A model generated the notes under the pieces. The model was not told the DNA's origin, did not search any database, and saw only the letters and a program-made list of their open reading frames with translations. 64,000 nt of DNA from Cynocephalus volans (Eukaryota; Chordata; Mammalia; Dermoptera; Cynocephalidae). The position numbers and the translations under genes are program-made. Below are positions 23,301 to 35,844 of this stretch, piece by piece. Every line of letters starts with the position of its first letter. Within the stretch, counting starts at the first letter, position 1. The stretch is taken from positions 50,896,907 to 50,960,906 of the forward strand of contig NC_084463.1 of NCBI RefSeq assembly GCF_027409185.1, in the 5' to 3' direction.

Positions 23301-23436
23301 ACAGCCTAAAATCTCTACCAAAAAACTCTTAGAGTTGATAAATAATTTCAGTAAAGTTGCAGGATACAAAATCAATATACAAATATTGGTAGTGTTTTTA
23401 TAATCCAACAATGAACTAGCAGAAAAAGAAATCAAG
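20376..23436 (+). mobile_element. Old L1 element (partial ORF1, broken ORF2)
   Basis: The ORF1 3' part covers about 20400-20960. ORF2 runs from about 21170, with endonuclease motifs GVAILISDKIDFKPK and INIYAPN at 21380-21520, RT motifs [15 protein letters not shown] near 22580 and [12 protein letters not shown] near 22980. The frame is broken into several pieces by stops and shifts. The catalytic FADD-type motif reads FEDYMILY near 23270. It stops at about 23436 where a second L1 begins, so its 3' end is missing. Confidence 0.85.
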
Positions 23437-26400
23437 CAAGGCCTACCCACCACGTGAACAGGAGCCAAGCTGAGCACCATCCCAAGAGTTGCCACCCTAG
23501 GCCCACACCCTTGACCGAGAGAGGACTGCCCACCACCCCACAAGGAGCCACATGAGTGCTGTTCCACCTGCCACTGCTCCGGGCCCATACCTGAGCCCCA
23601 GAGAGGCCCACCCACTGCCCATCCAGGAGCCAAGGTAAGCACTGTCCTATGTGCTGCTGTGGGCCCAGGCACAAGCCCTAAAAAGGCCCATCCATGGCCT
23701 AAGAAGGAGCCAAGGTGGTCTACTACAGCCACCACCACACCTACTACCACTGCAAGGATGGCTCACCACCACCACCACAGTAGCAGCCAGAGCCACCCTA
23801 TAGGCTTCCCACTATACATTTGACTGCACTGGTACAAGAAGAGTCACTAGCAGAGCCTACAAATAGAGGAGGAAGTCTTTCTCCTCCCAGCCCACTCTAG
23901 AGTAATAGAAAAAACAAGTACCCTATCAGATGACCAAACATCAATGAAAAAATACTAGAACTATGTAGGGCACTAGGCAGCAAGGTGACAAGGTCCTTGC
24001 TATCTGGGAACTGTGCCAGCAAAAGCTGGCTGCCCATCTGCCTGTCTCCTCCTCCTCCCTCTCCTTGAGATCTGAACTTTGAATGAACCCGGGACCCTGA
24101 GAACTTTGTAAAGGAGAAATTTATGCTTTTACTTTGCTGATAAGTAGTTAGCCCTGAACTTTCAAAGGGCCATGGCAACAGAAAATGTTCTATAAACAGC
24201 TTTGTACCAGACATAACTGTTTTAATCAGTATAATATGTTATTTTACTGGCTTATAAAAAGAACCTAAAATAAACCAAGAGATTTCTCAAGCCAGCAGCT
24301 TGAGAAAAGCCCTCCTGATCTCATAAGTGTGTCAATTCCCTACCATCTCCCCTTGGGTACCAGTCCCTGACAGAACTGCAGATAAACAAGAAGGTATGAC
24401 ACCAGTGAAGGAATATAGTAATTCTCAAGTACCAAACACCATAGAGCAAGTATACCTTGAAATGTCTGAAAAGGAATTCTGAGCAATTATCTTAAGAAAA
24501 CTCCAAGGGATAAGAGAAGACTCAATTAGAGAACAAAACGAAACAAGAAAAAATATCCAGAACATGAAAGGAAATTTACAAAGAGATTAATACCTTAAAA
24601 AAGAATGTTGCAGAACTCCTAGAACTTAAGCATTCGCTCAATGAAATAAAAAACAATAGAGAGCTTGAGCAGCAGGCTAGAGCAAGCAGAAGAAAGAATT
24701 TCAGATCTCAGAGATGGTCTTTTTGAAATAACCAAGGCAGACAAAAAAAGGAAAAAGGAACTTTTTTTAAAAAAGAAGGAAATCTAAGAGAGCTAGCAGA
24801 AAACCTCAAGCATAAAAACATCTGAATTATGGGTATTCCTGAGGGGAGGAGAAAGGAAAAGGCATTGAAAACTTATTCAAGAAAATAATAACAGAAAACT
24901 TCCCAGGTGTAGGGAGAGATACAGACCTTCAGATACAGGAAGCCCAAATATCCCCAATCAGATTCAATCCAAAAAGATCCTCTCCAAGACACATTATAGT
25001 CAAACTGGCAAAGCTAAAAGCAGCAAGAGAAAAGTGTCAAGTCACCTATAAGGAGCCCCCATCAGATTAACAGCAGACTTCTCAACTGAAACCTTACAGG
25101 CCAGAAGAAAATGGAATGATATATTCAAAATACTAAGAGAAAAAAAATTGCCAACCCAGAATTCTATACCCAGCAAGAATATCCTTCAGAAATTAGGGGG
25201 AAATAGTGTATTTCCCAGACAAACAAAAGTTGTGGGACTTTGCCACCATATGTCCAGCCCTGCAAGAAATTCTCAAGAGTCCTGCATCTGGAATCTGAAA
25301 AATGATAATCACTATCATGGATACAGAAGAAATAGCAAAACATGCCATTAAAACAAAAATGCAAAGGAGAAAGAGAAAGAAGCTAAGTCATGCCACCTCA
25401 AAAATCCAACCAACACTGAAGATGAAAAATAAAAGGGGAAGAAAGGAACAAAAGATATTTAAACATCTAAACAAAAATCAATAAAATGACAGGAGTAAAG
25501 CAATACCTGTCAATAACAACCTTAAATGTGAATGGATTAAACCCCCCATTCAAAAGACATGGACTGACTGATTGGATTAAAAAGCTGGACCCAACTCTGT
25601 CCTCAAGAGACTTACCTCACCTGTAAAGACACACAGACTAAAAGTGAAGGGATGGGAAAAGATATACTGTGCAAATGGAAACCAAAAATGAGTAGGAATA
25701 GCTATTCTTATATCAGATAAAATAGACTTTAAACCAAAAATCATAAGAGACAATGAAGGCTACTGTGTAATGAAAAAGGGATTATCCTGCTAGAAGACAT
25801 AACAATCATAAATATGTATGCACCCAACACTGGAGGACCCAGATATGCAAAGCAAACACTCTTAGACCTAAAAAAAGAGTTTGACCCTAATATGATAATA
25901 GTGGGTGACCTGAACATCCCTCTCTCAGCTTTGGACAGATCTTCCAGGCAACAAATCAACAAAGAAACACAGGATTTAAACTATACCTTAGATCATTTGG
26001 ACCTGGCAGATATCTACTGAACATTTCATCCAACAACTACAGAATATACATTCTTTTTCATCAGCACATGAAACATTCTCAAGGTTAGACCACATGTTAG
26101 GTCACAAATCAAGTCTCAGCAAATTTTAAAAAATCAAAATCATTCAAAGTATCTTTTCAGACCACAATGGATTAAAACTAGAAAACAATAACAAGCAAAA
26201 CTGCAGAAACTATACAAGTGCAGGGAAACTAAATAACAGGCTCCTGAATGACCTTTGGGGCCAGGAAAAATTTAAACAGGAAATCAAAAAAATTTTTGGA
26301 ACTAACAAAAATAAAGATACATCATACCAAAACCCGTGGGATACTGCAAAAGTAGTACTAAGAGGGAAGTTTATTGCAATAAACACTTACATCAAAAGAA

Positions 26401-26605
26401 TAGAAAAGCTTCAAATAAATGACCTAACACTATACCTCAAAGAACTAGAAAAAAATCCAATCCTAAAAGTAGTAGTTGGGAAGAAATAATTAAGATCGGA
26501 GTAGAGCTAAATGAAATAGAGACCCCAAAAATGATACAAAAGTTCAATGAAACAAAAAGTTGGTTTTTTGAGAAGATAAATAAAATAGACAAACCATTGG
26601 TTAGG
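23437..26605 (+). mobile_element. Second old L1 element, 5' region to ORF2 endonuclease
   Basis: A GC-rich 5' segment (23440-23780) is followed by A-rich ORF1 (about 24390-25480) and the start of ORF2 (25490-26600). ORF2 shows MYAPNTGGPRYAKQTLLDLK and VGDLNIPLSALDRSSRQQ near 25814-25960. It is homologous to 20410-22310 of the first L1 and in the same orientation. Many stops are present. It ends abruptly at the provirus remnant. Confidence 0.8.
23440..23780 (+). repeat. GC-rich ~90-bp tandem repeats at the L1 5' end
   Basis: Three to four imperfect copies built on 'ggcccacccactgcccatcc', 'aggagccaaggtaagcactg' and 'tgggcccaggcacaagcccta'. The GC content contrasts with the A-rich L1 body. Repeated 5' monomers of this kind can act as L1 promoters; that role is inferred. 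Confidence 0.65.
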
Positions 26606-29310
26606 CCAAGATTTTTATATGCCAAAGTAACATTTTCTCCTGAAGAGAATAACTCCATGTCCAGGTACCTCCAGAGCAAGCCCTATGATCGCAGCTGCTT
26701 CTCACCCACCCAGAAGGAAAAAAAGGAAGAACTCAAACCACCAGAGATCTACAAAGAGTGAGTCAGCTTGTTTGGGCAGATGGGATACCCGGTCATGCCA
26801 AGATGTGGAACTGATAGCCATTAAATTGAAGGAGGGGGCACACGTTCCACATAAGGGGCAATACCCTCTAAAAGGGAGGCCTTAAAAGACATCCAGCCAG
26901 CTTTACTAACCTCAGACAACAAGGACATAAAACATCCTGCAGAAATCCTGGCATTGTTAAAAGTAGCTCTGCTGCCAGTTAGAGTTGCCATAAAGCACTG
27001 CCAAAGCCATCAGAGAGACGATTCCCAAATAACTAATGGAAACCAAATAGCTAACAGAGCAGCAAAACAGGCAGCTAAAGAGATGCAGCTACTACGGGCT
27101 GTGACACCGCATGTGGACTTATCTGACGTTGAGCCCCATTGCACAGATCGAGATAGGGAATGTGCTCAAGAATGGGGCTTTACAAATACAGACTCCAACT
27201 CTCTATGGAAAGATATTACTTTCCCATGGAATGCCCATGGAATCATATTACTTCCTGAAAGCCTAGTATACCCCAATATGAAACCCCTACATGAAAGGAC
27301 TCATTCTAGCTATGATGATTTGTCAGATTTAGTCAGGCCTTACTTAAAAGGACCCCGTCTTCAGAGGACTATACAAAGAATTACTCAAGGATGCCACCTA
27401 CATGCTGGAAATAATCCTAAGACTGAAAAGCTCCCATCTAGCAAGGGATACAACACAAAGGGATATGCCTCTTTGAGGACTGGCAAATAGCCTTCATTGA
27501 AATGCCCAAAACTATGGGGAATTTTAAAATTCTATTGGTGTTTGTGGACACTTTCTCTGGATGAGTAGAAGCCTACCCCATCTGAACTGAAAAGGCCACG
27601 GATGTAGCCAGGTCTTTTGCTAAAAGAAATAATTCCCTGATTTGGTGTACCCAGCAAAATACAAAGTGGTAACAAACCTGCATCTATTCGTACAATAATA
27701 CAGAAGGTGAATGAAACTGTACAGATCAAATGGAAATGAATTTATCATGGAGACCTCAGTCTACAGGAAAAATTGAAAAGATGAGTCATACTTTACAAGG
27801 ACTCTAGCCAAAATTTGCCAGGAAACTCATCTGAAATGGGATAAAGCATTACCCACTGCCTTGCTTCATATTAGGTTGGCACCTAGAAGTGGGCTCCAAC
27901 TGAGTCCTTTTGAAATTGTATATGGGAGACCCTTCCAAGCCTCTATGCTGGAGATTACCTCTCCAGATATAAAACACGACTTACATCTGAAGCTTATGTA
28001 CAACAGTTTATGTCAAACTGTATTCTTCATCACTTTGCCTTCAACCCAGGAGACAGAGTGCTGCTAAAGACATGGTGAGACCAGGGCCCAGACCAGCTCA
28101 CTGAGAAGTGGATGGGTCCTTATGATGTCCCATCCTTATGGGTCCTAAAGCTTACTAGTGTTAAGCGTTGGATTCATCACATGTAGGTAAAAAAGGCACC
28201 ACTGGAAGAAGAACCTCAGCTTGATCCATGGATTTCTGAGCTGTTAGAGGACCTCAAAAAAGGAAAGTAGTTAACACCATGGGTTTTAATAACTGTTTTC
28301 TATCGCTACTCTCATGTGTACCTGTGCTGTGCCAAAGAAAATATTCCAACTTGTTTTTACAATGGGCTCAGCAGTATGCTGACAGACTGCAGGTAGATTT
28401 TTGCTAGATATTTGGGATACTTCCTCTTTTCAGCACTTTCTGCATACCTTGGTAGTTATCTAACTCCCGCCATTGGGCACCTAAGCTGTACTGCCCCTTT
28501 ATACTGGGAACAATGAAGCCAAACTTATGACCATTGGCAAAAATAACATCCTCAAATTAGGCTGGATTAGCCCAACTCTCTGTAAACACACTATAATTCT
28601 AAAAGCCACAAACTGGTTTGCAGTCAACTGCGAGAACAGACCAGGTATCCCGTGGCCAGACCCCAATGGAACTAATTGGTTGTAGGGATCTAACATATGG
28701 CCATGGTTACCACCCAGATGACTGGGAACATGCACTCTAGGTTTTTCTTAAATACAAGGGTGGCACACTAAAACTGTCCCTGAGCCTGCAAATTACCCTC
28801 CCCTCAGGCACCACAGACTCCGTCAGTGCTTCATCGGCACGACCACTTAATCTCTCCTTTCATGCCCCAAATGTGGATAGAAAATGCGATCTGACACACT
28901 GAGGCCCAAACTAAATACACTACCTGTACACTTAATGACATTATACATGAAATAGCTTGAATTCACTCAGAAATAGGCCTGATGAGAGTGTTTTACACAA
29001 TAGAATGGCATTCTTTGTATGTGCTAACTGCAGCTCAAGGTGGAACTGGTGCTATAATTAAATCTGAACGCGTGCATATATTCCAGATAATTTTGATTAC
29101 ATTTCACATGCTTTAGAAGATATGCCATCACAGGATGCTTCTGTGTCTGATCCCACTTTATTTCTAACTGACTGGCTCTCTTCCTGATTTGGAGGAGAAA
29201 GATAGTCATGATGAAAAAGGTTCTAGTAATTTTAATCATTATAATGTTTTTAGGAATTTTACTGTACTTGTCTGTCAATTGGGCTATTGCTCAGTGAGCA
29301 AACAGACCTT
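26606..29310 (+). mobile_element. Decayed gammaretrovirus-like endogenous provirus (pol-env remnant)
   Basis: A short piece like the N-terminal edge of reverse transcriptase lies near 26800-26890. It is followed at once, at about 26950, by the end of RNase H and the zinc-binding and core parts of integrase (to about 28260). Almost all of reverse transcriptase is therefore absent. An env-like part follows, with a transmembrane-subunit tail and hydrophobic helix near 29080-29290. Stops and frameshifts break both genes many times, including within integrase near 27490 and 27560. No gag is seen. It cannot code for working proteins. Confidence 0.75.
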
Positions 29311-29570
29311 TGAGGTCTCAGTAACGTAAGTAAGTGTTTCCCTGAGTTCTGTGAGCCACGTTAGCAAATTAACTGTAGGGGCAGTGGGAAACCTGATTTA
29401 CAGCCAGTCTGTCAGAAGCACAGGCAAAACAACCTGGGCCTGTGATTGGCATCAGAAGTTGGAGAGTTCTGAGGACTGAGCCCCAATGTTTGTATCAGAT
29501 GCTCTCTCCAGGTAGATGAATTGACTTAGAGGACACCCAGCATGTGTCCATTTCAGAATCAATTGCTCCC
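29311..29570 (+). repeat. Possible 3' LTR remnant of the provirus
   Basis: Lies directly after env and resembles the block at 12545-12745 (gcctgtgattggcatcagaa; ctctccaggtagatgaattg). Position suggests LTR or 3' untranslated sequence. No clear TG...CA ends or matching 5' copy are seen. Confidence 0.35.
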
Positions 29571-30610
29571 TTAAAGTTTGAGGAGAAATCCCCACATATC
29601 TGATGTCACAAGTGTGTTATAACAGTCTAGTGAGTGAAACTGAGTGCTTTTTATTTTTTTACACTCCTGTGTGAAGAACGTTCCTCATTCTGACTGACAT
29701 GCTTGGGTACCTTGAATTTTCCACTTTTGGAGAAAGGGCCTTTTTTTTACTCAATATACCATGTCCGTGTTAAAACAGTGACTCTTAGTCTGGAAACCTG
29801 AGGGTCTTGCTGAGCTCTCTGCAGTAGACGGTGCTCATCACAGAAGACAGGCCCATGAGGTCATCTGTCCTGCAGGGTTTCTGCTTTATCTGTCCACACC
29901 TGTCTTTCTCTGTTCTCTGGTGACTGGGAATTAGGAACCAGCTAGAGGCACTAAAGCCAAGAAGGAATCACTCTGGTGGGACCCGAACACCCCCAGTCAA
30001 TCTAATCACTACCACATTTTGTCAAATCTATAGTACAGTAACAGGTTTGGACAGGTGAGAACCACCACCCTGCAGGAGGGAGATGACAGCACAGAAACAA
30101 AAGGGCTCTGTGTCCAGCCTCAACCCAGACAACCAGGAGCTGTGGTCAAACACACAGAGGCTGTTACAGAGCAAGGGTCAGTCCACCTGCCCCACCCACA
30201 GTCGCGGCAATCACCGAACATGGAGGTTTGCAGTGAAGAAACCACAGGTGTTTGCTGCAGGCCCAAGCAAGGGGAACAGGAAGCTGTCCTTTTCAACCTG
30301 ACCTCCCAGTTGGCGTTCAATCACGTGTTTCTAAAGGCAAAAATTAAAGGGAAGGGGTTTTGCTCGTGGACATCTCTAGTGGGTTGGCTCTTGGGCGAGC
30401 TGCAGCACCGTCCCTAATCTTTATCTATTTTGTTTCTTCGCTTCATCTTGTCTGTGTTCCGCATTATCTATGTGAGTATGATCGGGTCTCGCCAACCTCA
30501 AACCCTGAAAAAAATGTTATATCTGTGTGTTATCATCAGAGCAAAAGCAGAGGCAAGCTTCTGGTGACTCTAAACCAGTTTTGACTGTTGCTTAAGTTAC
30601 TATTTCTTTA
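29571..30610. other. Unassigned intergenic sequence
   Basis: No coding pattern, RNA gene or clear repeat is recognised. Short open frames at 30055-30417 have no recognisable motif. Confidence 0.5.
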
Positions 30611-30798
30611 GGGCCGGCCCGTGGCTCACTCGGGAGAGTGCGGTGCTGACAACAACAAGGCCCCGGGTTCGGATCCCATATAGGGATGGCCGGTTGCTCA
30701 CGTGGGAGAGCGTGGTGCTGACAACACCAAGTCAAGGGTTAAGATCCCCTTACCGGTCATCTTAAAAAAAAAATAAAAATAAAAAAATAAAAAATAAA
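30611..30798 (+). mobile_element. Dimeric CYN-like SINE
   Basis: Two tRNA-Ile-like units, the first with GGTTCGGATCC B box, then an A-rich tail (AAAAATAAAAA type). An imperfect 14-bp target-site duplication, ttaYtatttcttta, is at 30597-30610 and 30799-30812. Confidence 0.85.
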
Positions 30799-30812
30799 TT
30801 ATTATTTCTTTA

Positions 30813-32102
30813 TATGCTTAACTGGTTACATTTTTCTGTAAGACATACAGAACATTCTTTAAGCACCTTCCTATAATCTTTTCCCTGTTGCCAATTCACA
30901 CACTTATTACCTAAAGTCTACATAAACAGAACAAAATACGTATTTCTAATCACCTAAATGTTAAAATCAAATAAAATATAGGCTGTTGGTTTCAGGGCTC
31001 ACCTGAAACCTCTCTGACCATCCGAGAAGCCCTGGGACATAAGGGCTGTTTCCATTTGGAAGGCAGGACCAGTAGGAAACTTTTTCTGAGTGAATCATGA
31101 CACTGATTAGCAGAATTCCCCAAGCTAACGTGGCTGGGATTATGGGTTCACCCAAGAATGAGGTTGGCACACAGTGGCTCCTGGTCTGTTTTCCAGGAAT
31201 GAGGTGAGCTAATGCTTTCCTTTGGTGGATCCCTGTCTCCCAGCCCCAAGTCAGGGCTTGTCCTACTTTGACAGCTGACAGGATGATGATGCCTGGAGGG
31301 ACCTGAGCTGATGGTGCCCTACCTTAGAAGTAGGCCCGCGTGTCCTCCTCTCACATAGGCCAGCACTCCAAGATCTGGCTGGTGAGTGTCTCATTTGTTT
31401 GCTGTGGGACTTTGTTCAGAGAGCTGGGTGGATGGCGGACGGCTTTTCTTTGTGAAGCAACAGGAGAAAGATCTTTCGATCATTTCTAGTCTTGCGATTT
31501 GATGAATTTCATCTAAAAACAGCATATGTTTTCACAGAAAGGGCTTCATTTACAAGGATTCAAGAAGACAAATTTGTACATTTGTAGAAGGACCTTTGTC
31601 ATCTTGGTCTATATTGTTGAATTGGAATTGTATTTTATTTTTATTTTTTATTTACTTCAGCATCCAATTTTAAATGCAACTTATTTGTACTTACCAGCAA
31701 TTGTGAAATTATAATATTTTGGTTCTGAATTACTTCATTGTGCTTTAGTCATTCTTCTTAGTACTGTAAATTTTGAGACACACAAGGACATGTAAGATAT
31801 GGTAGAATTCTGTTTAAAAAAAGAATGATGGCAGAATGTGTTTGAATTTATAATACAATAAAATGAAATTTTGTTCTTTATATACTTATGAGAGATAACA
31901 GATAAAAATGATCACTTATTTATTTCATGTCATTATGGTTATTGCTGTATTGGGAATTTTTTCCCTGGGTATCTCTGATAACTGAAAGTTTCAGCTTATT
32001 CAAGGTATCAAATCTTTGTAGCAATTAGTTACTAACTCTTATTCATGGAAGGCAAGACTATATTTCCTGAATTTGAGATTTCATTTAAAAAATTTAGTTC
32101 AA
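30813..32102. other. AT-rich intergenic sequence
   Basis: No gene or named repeat recognised. AT-rich from about 31500 on. Confidence 0.5.
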
Positions 32103-32193
32103 GTGCTGGCCCGTGGCTCACTCGGGAGAGTGTAGTGCTGATAACACCAAGGCCAAGGGTTAAGATCCCCTTACCAGTCACTTTAAAAAAACA
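32103..32193 (+). mobile_element. Monomeric CYN-like SINE
   Basis: Reads gtgctggcccgtggctcact to ttaccagtcactttaaaaaa. The flanks aatttagttcaa and aattggttcaa look like a decayed target-site duplication. Confidence 0.78.
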
Positions 32194-32361
32194 AAAATTG
32201 GTTCAATATTCTAAGTGTTTTAAGCAAAAAAGAACTTGTAACACTATTTTTTATGTCTGTGTAGGTCAATTTTCTTTAATGATTAGAAAACTACAATTTG
32301 CAATTCTTTGGAGCAAAGAAGAAATTATCCTTCATTATCCAGAAATCCTCTGACCGCAGTT

Positions 32362-32937
32362 TGTTCCTTTGCCTCCCATGGATTTGTCACCCGTTTTCCT
32401 CTGGGTGACGGTGCTACCAAAGATTACTCAAAGCCCATCTCTTCTGAGCAGTGAGAAGCCCCCAAAAGGGGTTAGTCTCCCGGAGCCCTCAAGATAGAGG
32501 CATTCCTTGCATCTGGAAAATTAACCACAAATTGGGGTTCTCTTCCCGCATTTATTCTCCAGACCAGGAAGTTACAGGAAGAGAACATAGGTGGGGTTTT
32601 TTCTAAGTACAGTTTAACAAGTTTAACAATAGAAGCTGGTAACATTCAGTAAGACAAGCAAGGTGATATTCTATAATGCAATTAAGTCAACCCACTAACA
32701 AAAGCTTGATTTTAGCAAACATTCTCTTCTTACAGCAGTTTCCCAGTATCTTTACATATCAATCAGTAACCTGTCCCTCTTTGAGCCGGCAACCCTGCTG
32801 TGTTACAATTCTTTATCTTACAATAGAGACTATAGCCTGGGGAAAATTTCCTGTCCTTTGCAAGGTCAATATTTGAAACTGCAAGGCTTTGGAAAACCAG
32901 TTCCTGTGGAGTACATTTGCTTTATGCATACTCCACA
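32362..32937 (-). mobile_element. Solo LTR, same family as 36707-37269
   Basis: 576 bp with TG...CA ends, aligned almost end to end with 36707-37269. It is flanked by gcagtt (32356-32361) and acagtt (32938-32943), a probable 6-bp target-site duplication with one change. A reverse-strand AATAAA (from gcatttattctcc) suggests - orientation. Confidence 0.75.
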
Positions 32938-32943
32938 ACAGTT

Positions 32944-35700
32944 CGCTTTCTTCTCAAAGTCTCAAAATCTAACTTTTCCAATCAAGTAAGTACTCATGAA
33001 AAGCCATTAGGAGAATTTCTCTTCATTGGCTGGACTTTCACAAATGTCATCTGAGAGATGTCTTGAGTCTAGAAAGGAGAGCACGTCTCTATGAGAAGAT
33101 GGGCGGCAGTGAGGATGAGTGTGGGAGGGGTGGAGATGCTGGTCGTGGTGGTCAGGAACACTGTCAGCTCAGGGAGCTCAGGCAGTCCAACACTTTCTAA
33201 TGGCCTCGCAAAGGGGAGATTTCACATTTCCCTTTAAAAACTTATGCTTGTGGAGTGCCTGCCTCCAATGCTGTTAAGAAGGAGGATGCAAAAGAGCATC
33301 AGTTTGGAGATACATGGTAATAACAGGTTACAAACTTTAGAGACACATGGTAATAACAGGTTACAAACACTCTAGTCCCCAAATTGAACACTTCACACAA
33401 ATAGTATGCAAACAGGAACACCTATATTCATTTCCCTGTTGATGCAATGCAGAGGAACAAGATAGAAAAACAACTGGAAAGCTTATTTGATGGAAAAAAG
33501 TCACCTCCTTTGTTGGTGGCCAGCGAGAAATGGTCGGACAGCTTGGAGGGTTTCCCAATGATGGTGGCACATGCATTGTCACCAAGAACCCTTTTATCTG
33601 TGTGACAGTTTTGCCTAGGTTTTCCCTCAAGAAGCCTAAAAAACATTAATATCTTCAGAATGTCAATATCCCAGGAGTAAGCAGTTTGCTTCCAACTGTA
33701 CCTTATGCTCAACTCAGTCTTCGCGGTTGTTCCAGAGAATTCTTACAGTTCTCATTTTTGATCTTCTGGAATTCATAGAGTTCACAAAGGCTCTTTTCCA
33801 GGACCTGAAGTCTAGTTGGCTGAGAATCCCCATTGCCTGGTGTGCGTGCTCTTTTTCTCTGTAGAGATCTGTGGTCTTTGGCTAGAGTGTTGCAAGAAGA
33901 AACTGAGTTTCCACTGTCCCTGAAGACCTCTCTGTGCCTCTTCTGACACACAGATGACTTTCAACCTGCATCATTACTATATACTTTGTAAGTCTGGTCA
34001 TACTTTTTTATAAGATGGTTCATAAAAGGAGATAAAGTTGAAGGTAACAATGACATTGGCTAATATCAAGATAACACTTCACAGGATGTTCTTCATGGTA
34101 TATAACATTTCATTTTATCCAGAAAGATTGCAAAGAGCTTTAAAAAATAATTTATTATATAAAATAACTCATTGTGATGCTTATTTTATAGGTGAGAAGG
34201 TAGATGTTAAGAAACTTTTTCTTTTCCACCAGTAATAACACAAATACTCAACTTCACAACTTGTCATTGGGTTCCACCAGAGGGTCATTTTTTTCTTCAT
34301 TTGCATTTATTTATTTATTGTTACTTATTTTTCTATTCCTTTATTTTTTTCCCTTTTCCTGTGCTTCACTTTTTTTTTTTTTATTTGTGGTCTAAACTAA
34401 CAGAATGTATGATTAGTCTTTTTCTACTGGTCTAATTATTATATCATTTTGACGTAATTATCCAACCTCCATATGCGCTTCAGGGCTTGGAATTATTGGG
34501 GGGCTGACAGCAAACATCAGGTGCTTTTTGACAGCAGGCAGGGTGATACTGGTCTGCATTCTCTCTATCTTGAGGGTGTTCAAGGGCTTCAAGTTTGGTC
34601 CCAGGGGTGCAGAGATGTGTGTTCCTTTTTAGTGGTCTATAAAGTGTCAGTTAAAAACCCATTTCTGATGTGAACTCTGTAAACTCTTGCCTCTTTCAGT
34701 GTGAACTGCATGCTGTTGCTGTTTTATCTATTTTCCTCCCTTGAGGGGACAGAGAAGCAATATGATAACCACCAACTGCACGTTTTCTATTTTCTTTAGA
34801 AAATTTTGATTGGTTTTAGACCAATGATTTCTCTAGACCACAAATTCCTGGATCATGCCACACTTGTAAATCTTGCACCTCTAGATTTCCTTAGAAAAGT
34901 GGATTTTATCAAGTGAGCTAAACCAGCCTGCCTGCCGCTCAGGACAAATGCAGGAAAGGTCACCTTCTCTGGTGTGGCTTATACAAAGAGTTCCATCAAT
35001 CTAATAGAATACTGGAGATATTTTGAAGGCAACTGAAAGACAAGGCATGCTGAAAATCAAAGATCAAAGAGTCCTCCAGGTATGGCAAGATACTCTTCCC
35101 TGCCTTTGTCTTAGGGGAAGTCTTGCCATGAACAGACTCAGGCTGTGATCATGAGTACTCCATGATGTCACCAGGAAAAGAAAGGTGGAGTGTTATTGAT
35201 CACTGAGATCTAAGCTCTGGCAACTCTCTGTACAGGTGACAGGAACTTATGTTAGGTTCTCCATTATGGGGGTAAAAGCATGTATTGGTGGGGCCATCTT
35301 ACAAGCTCCCAGACAAAAAGGACTTGACTATTGTCAGGTTTCATTAGCAAATTGTTAAAACAGACTAACATTCATATAGTCTTTTCTCCCTTCTGTCTGA
35401 CAAAGTGCAAGTCCAAGGAGGAGCTCCAGTACTCTTCTCCAAGTGACTGCTTGTGAGGAAATAGAATGAAATCATCCAGGGAAGTTCAAATTAAACACGA
35501 GCATTGTCCTGTTAGCATTGTGTGCTGAGGAGAGCTGAGTTCCCCAAGCCTACCGCTCTTTGGAAGAGGATGACACTAAAGCAAAATTCTTAGCAACATA
35601 TAAGAGAAAATCAGGATTCATTAAAAACATTGTGATGAACATACGACTATGGAGATTGGTGTGGATAGTGATGGCTACGGCAGGCAGAGACATCGTTGGT
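32944..35700. other. Unassigned intergenic sequence
   Basis: No recognisable gene. On the - strand 33428-33951 carries two adjacent open frames (94 and 80 residues) without a family I recognise. A T-rich run lies near 34290-34385. A short repeated segment (acatggtaataacaggttac) occurs twice at 33313-33365. Confidence 0.45.
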
Positions 35701-35711
35701 GATCTGGTATC

Positions 35712-35812
35712 ACTCTGTCTGTCTCTTCTTTCTCTGTCCCCTTTTGTTTGTCTCTCTAACTCATTCTCACTCTCTCTCTCACTTTGTACGTCTCTCTCTC
35801 TGTTTCTCCAGT
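35712..35812. repeat. CT-rich simple-sequence tract
   Basis: Interrupted (CT)n and (TCTG)n sequence just upstream of the V1R pseudogene. Confidence 0.8.
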
Positions 35813-35844
35813 TATATACACTATATATTTTCTCCTCCATTAAG

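Noticed and set aside
30611-30690. True tRNA-Ile gene
   Set aside because: The tRNA-like head is diverged (loss of stem pairing), part of a repeated dimer with an A-rich tail and target duplication. It is a SINE.
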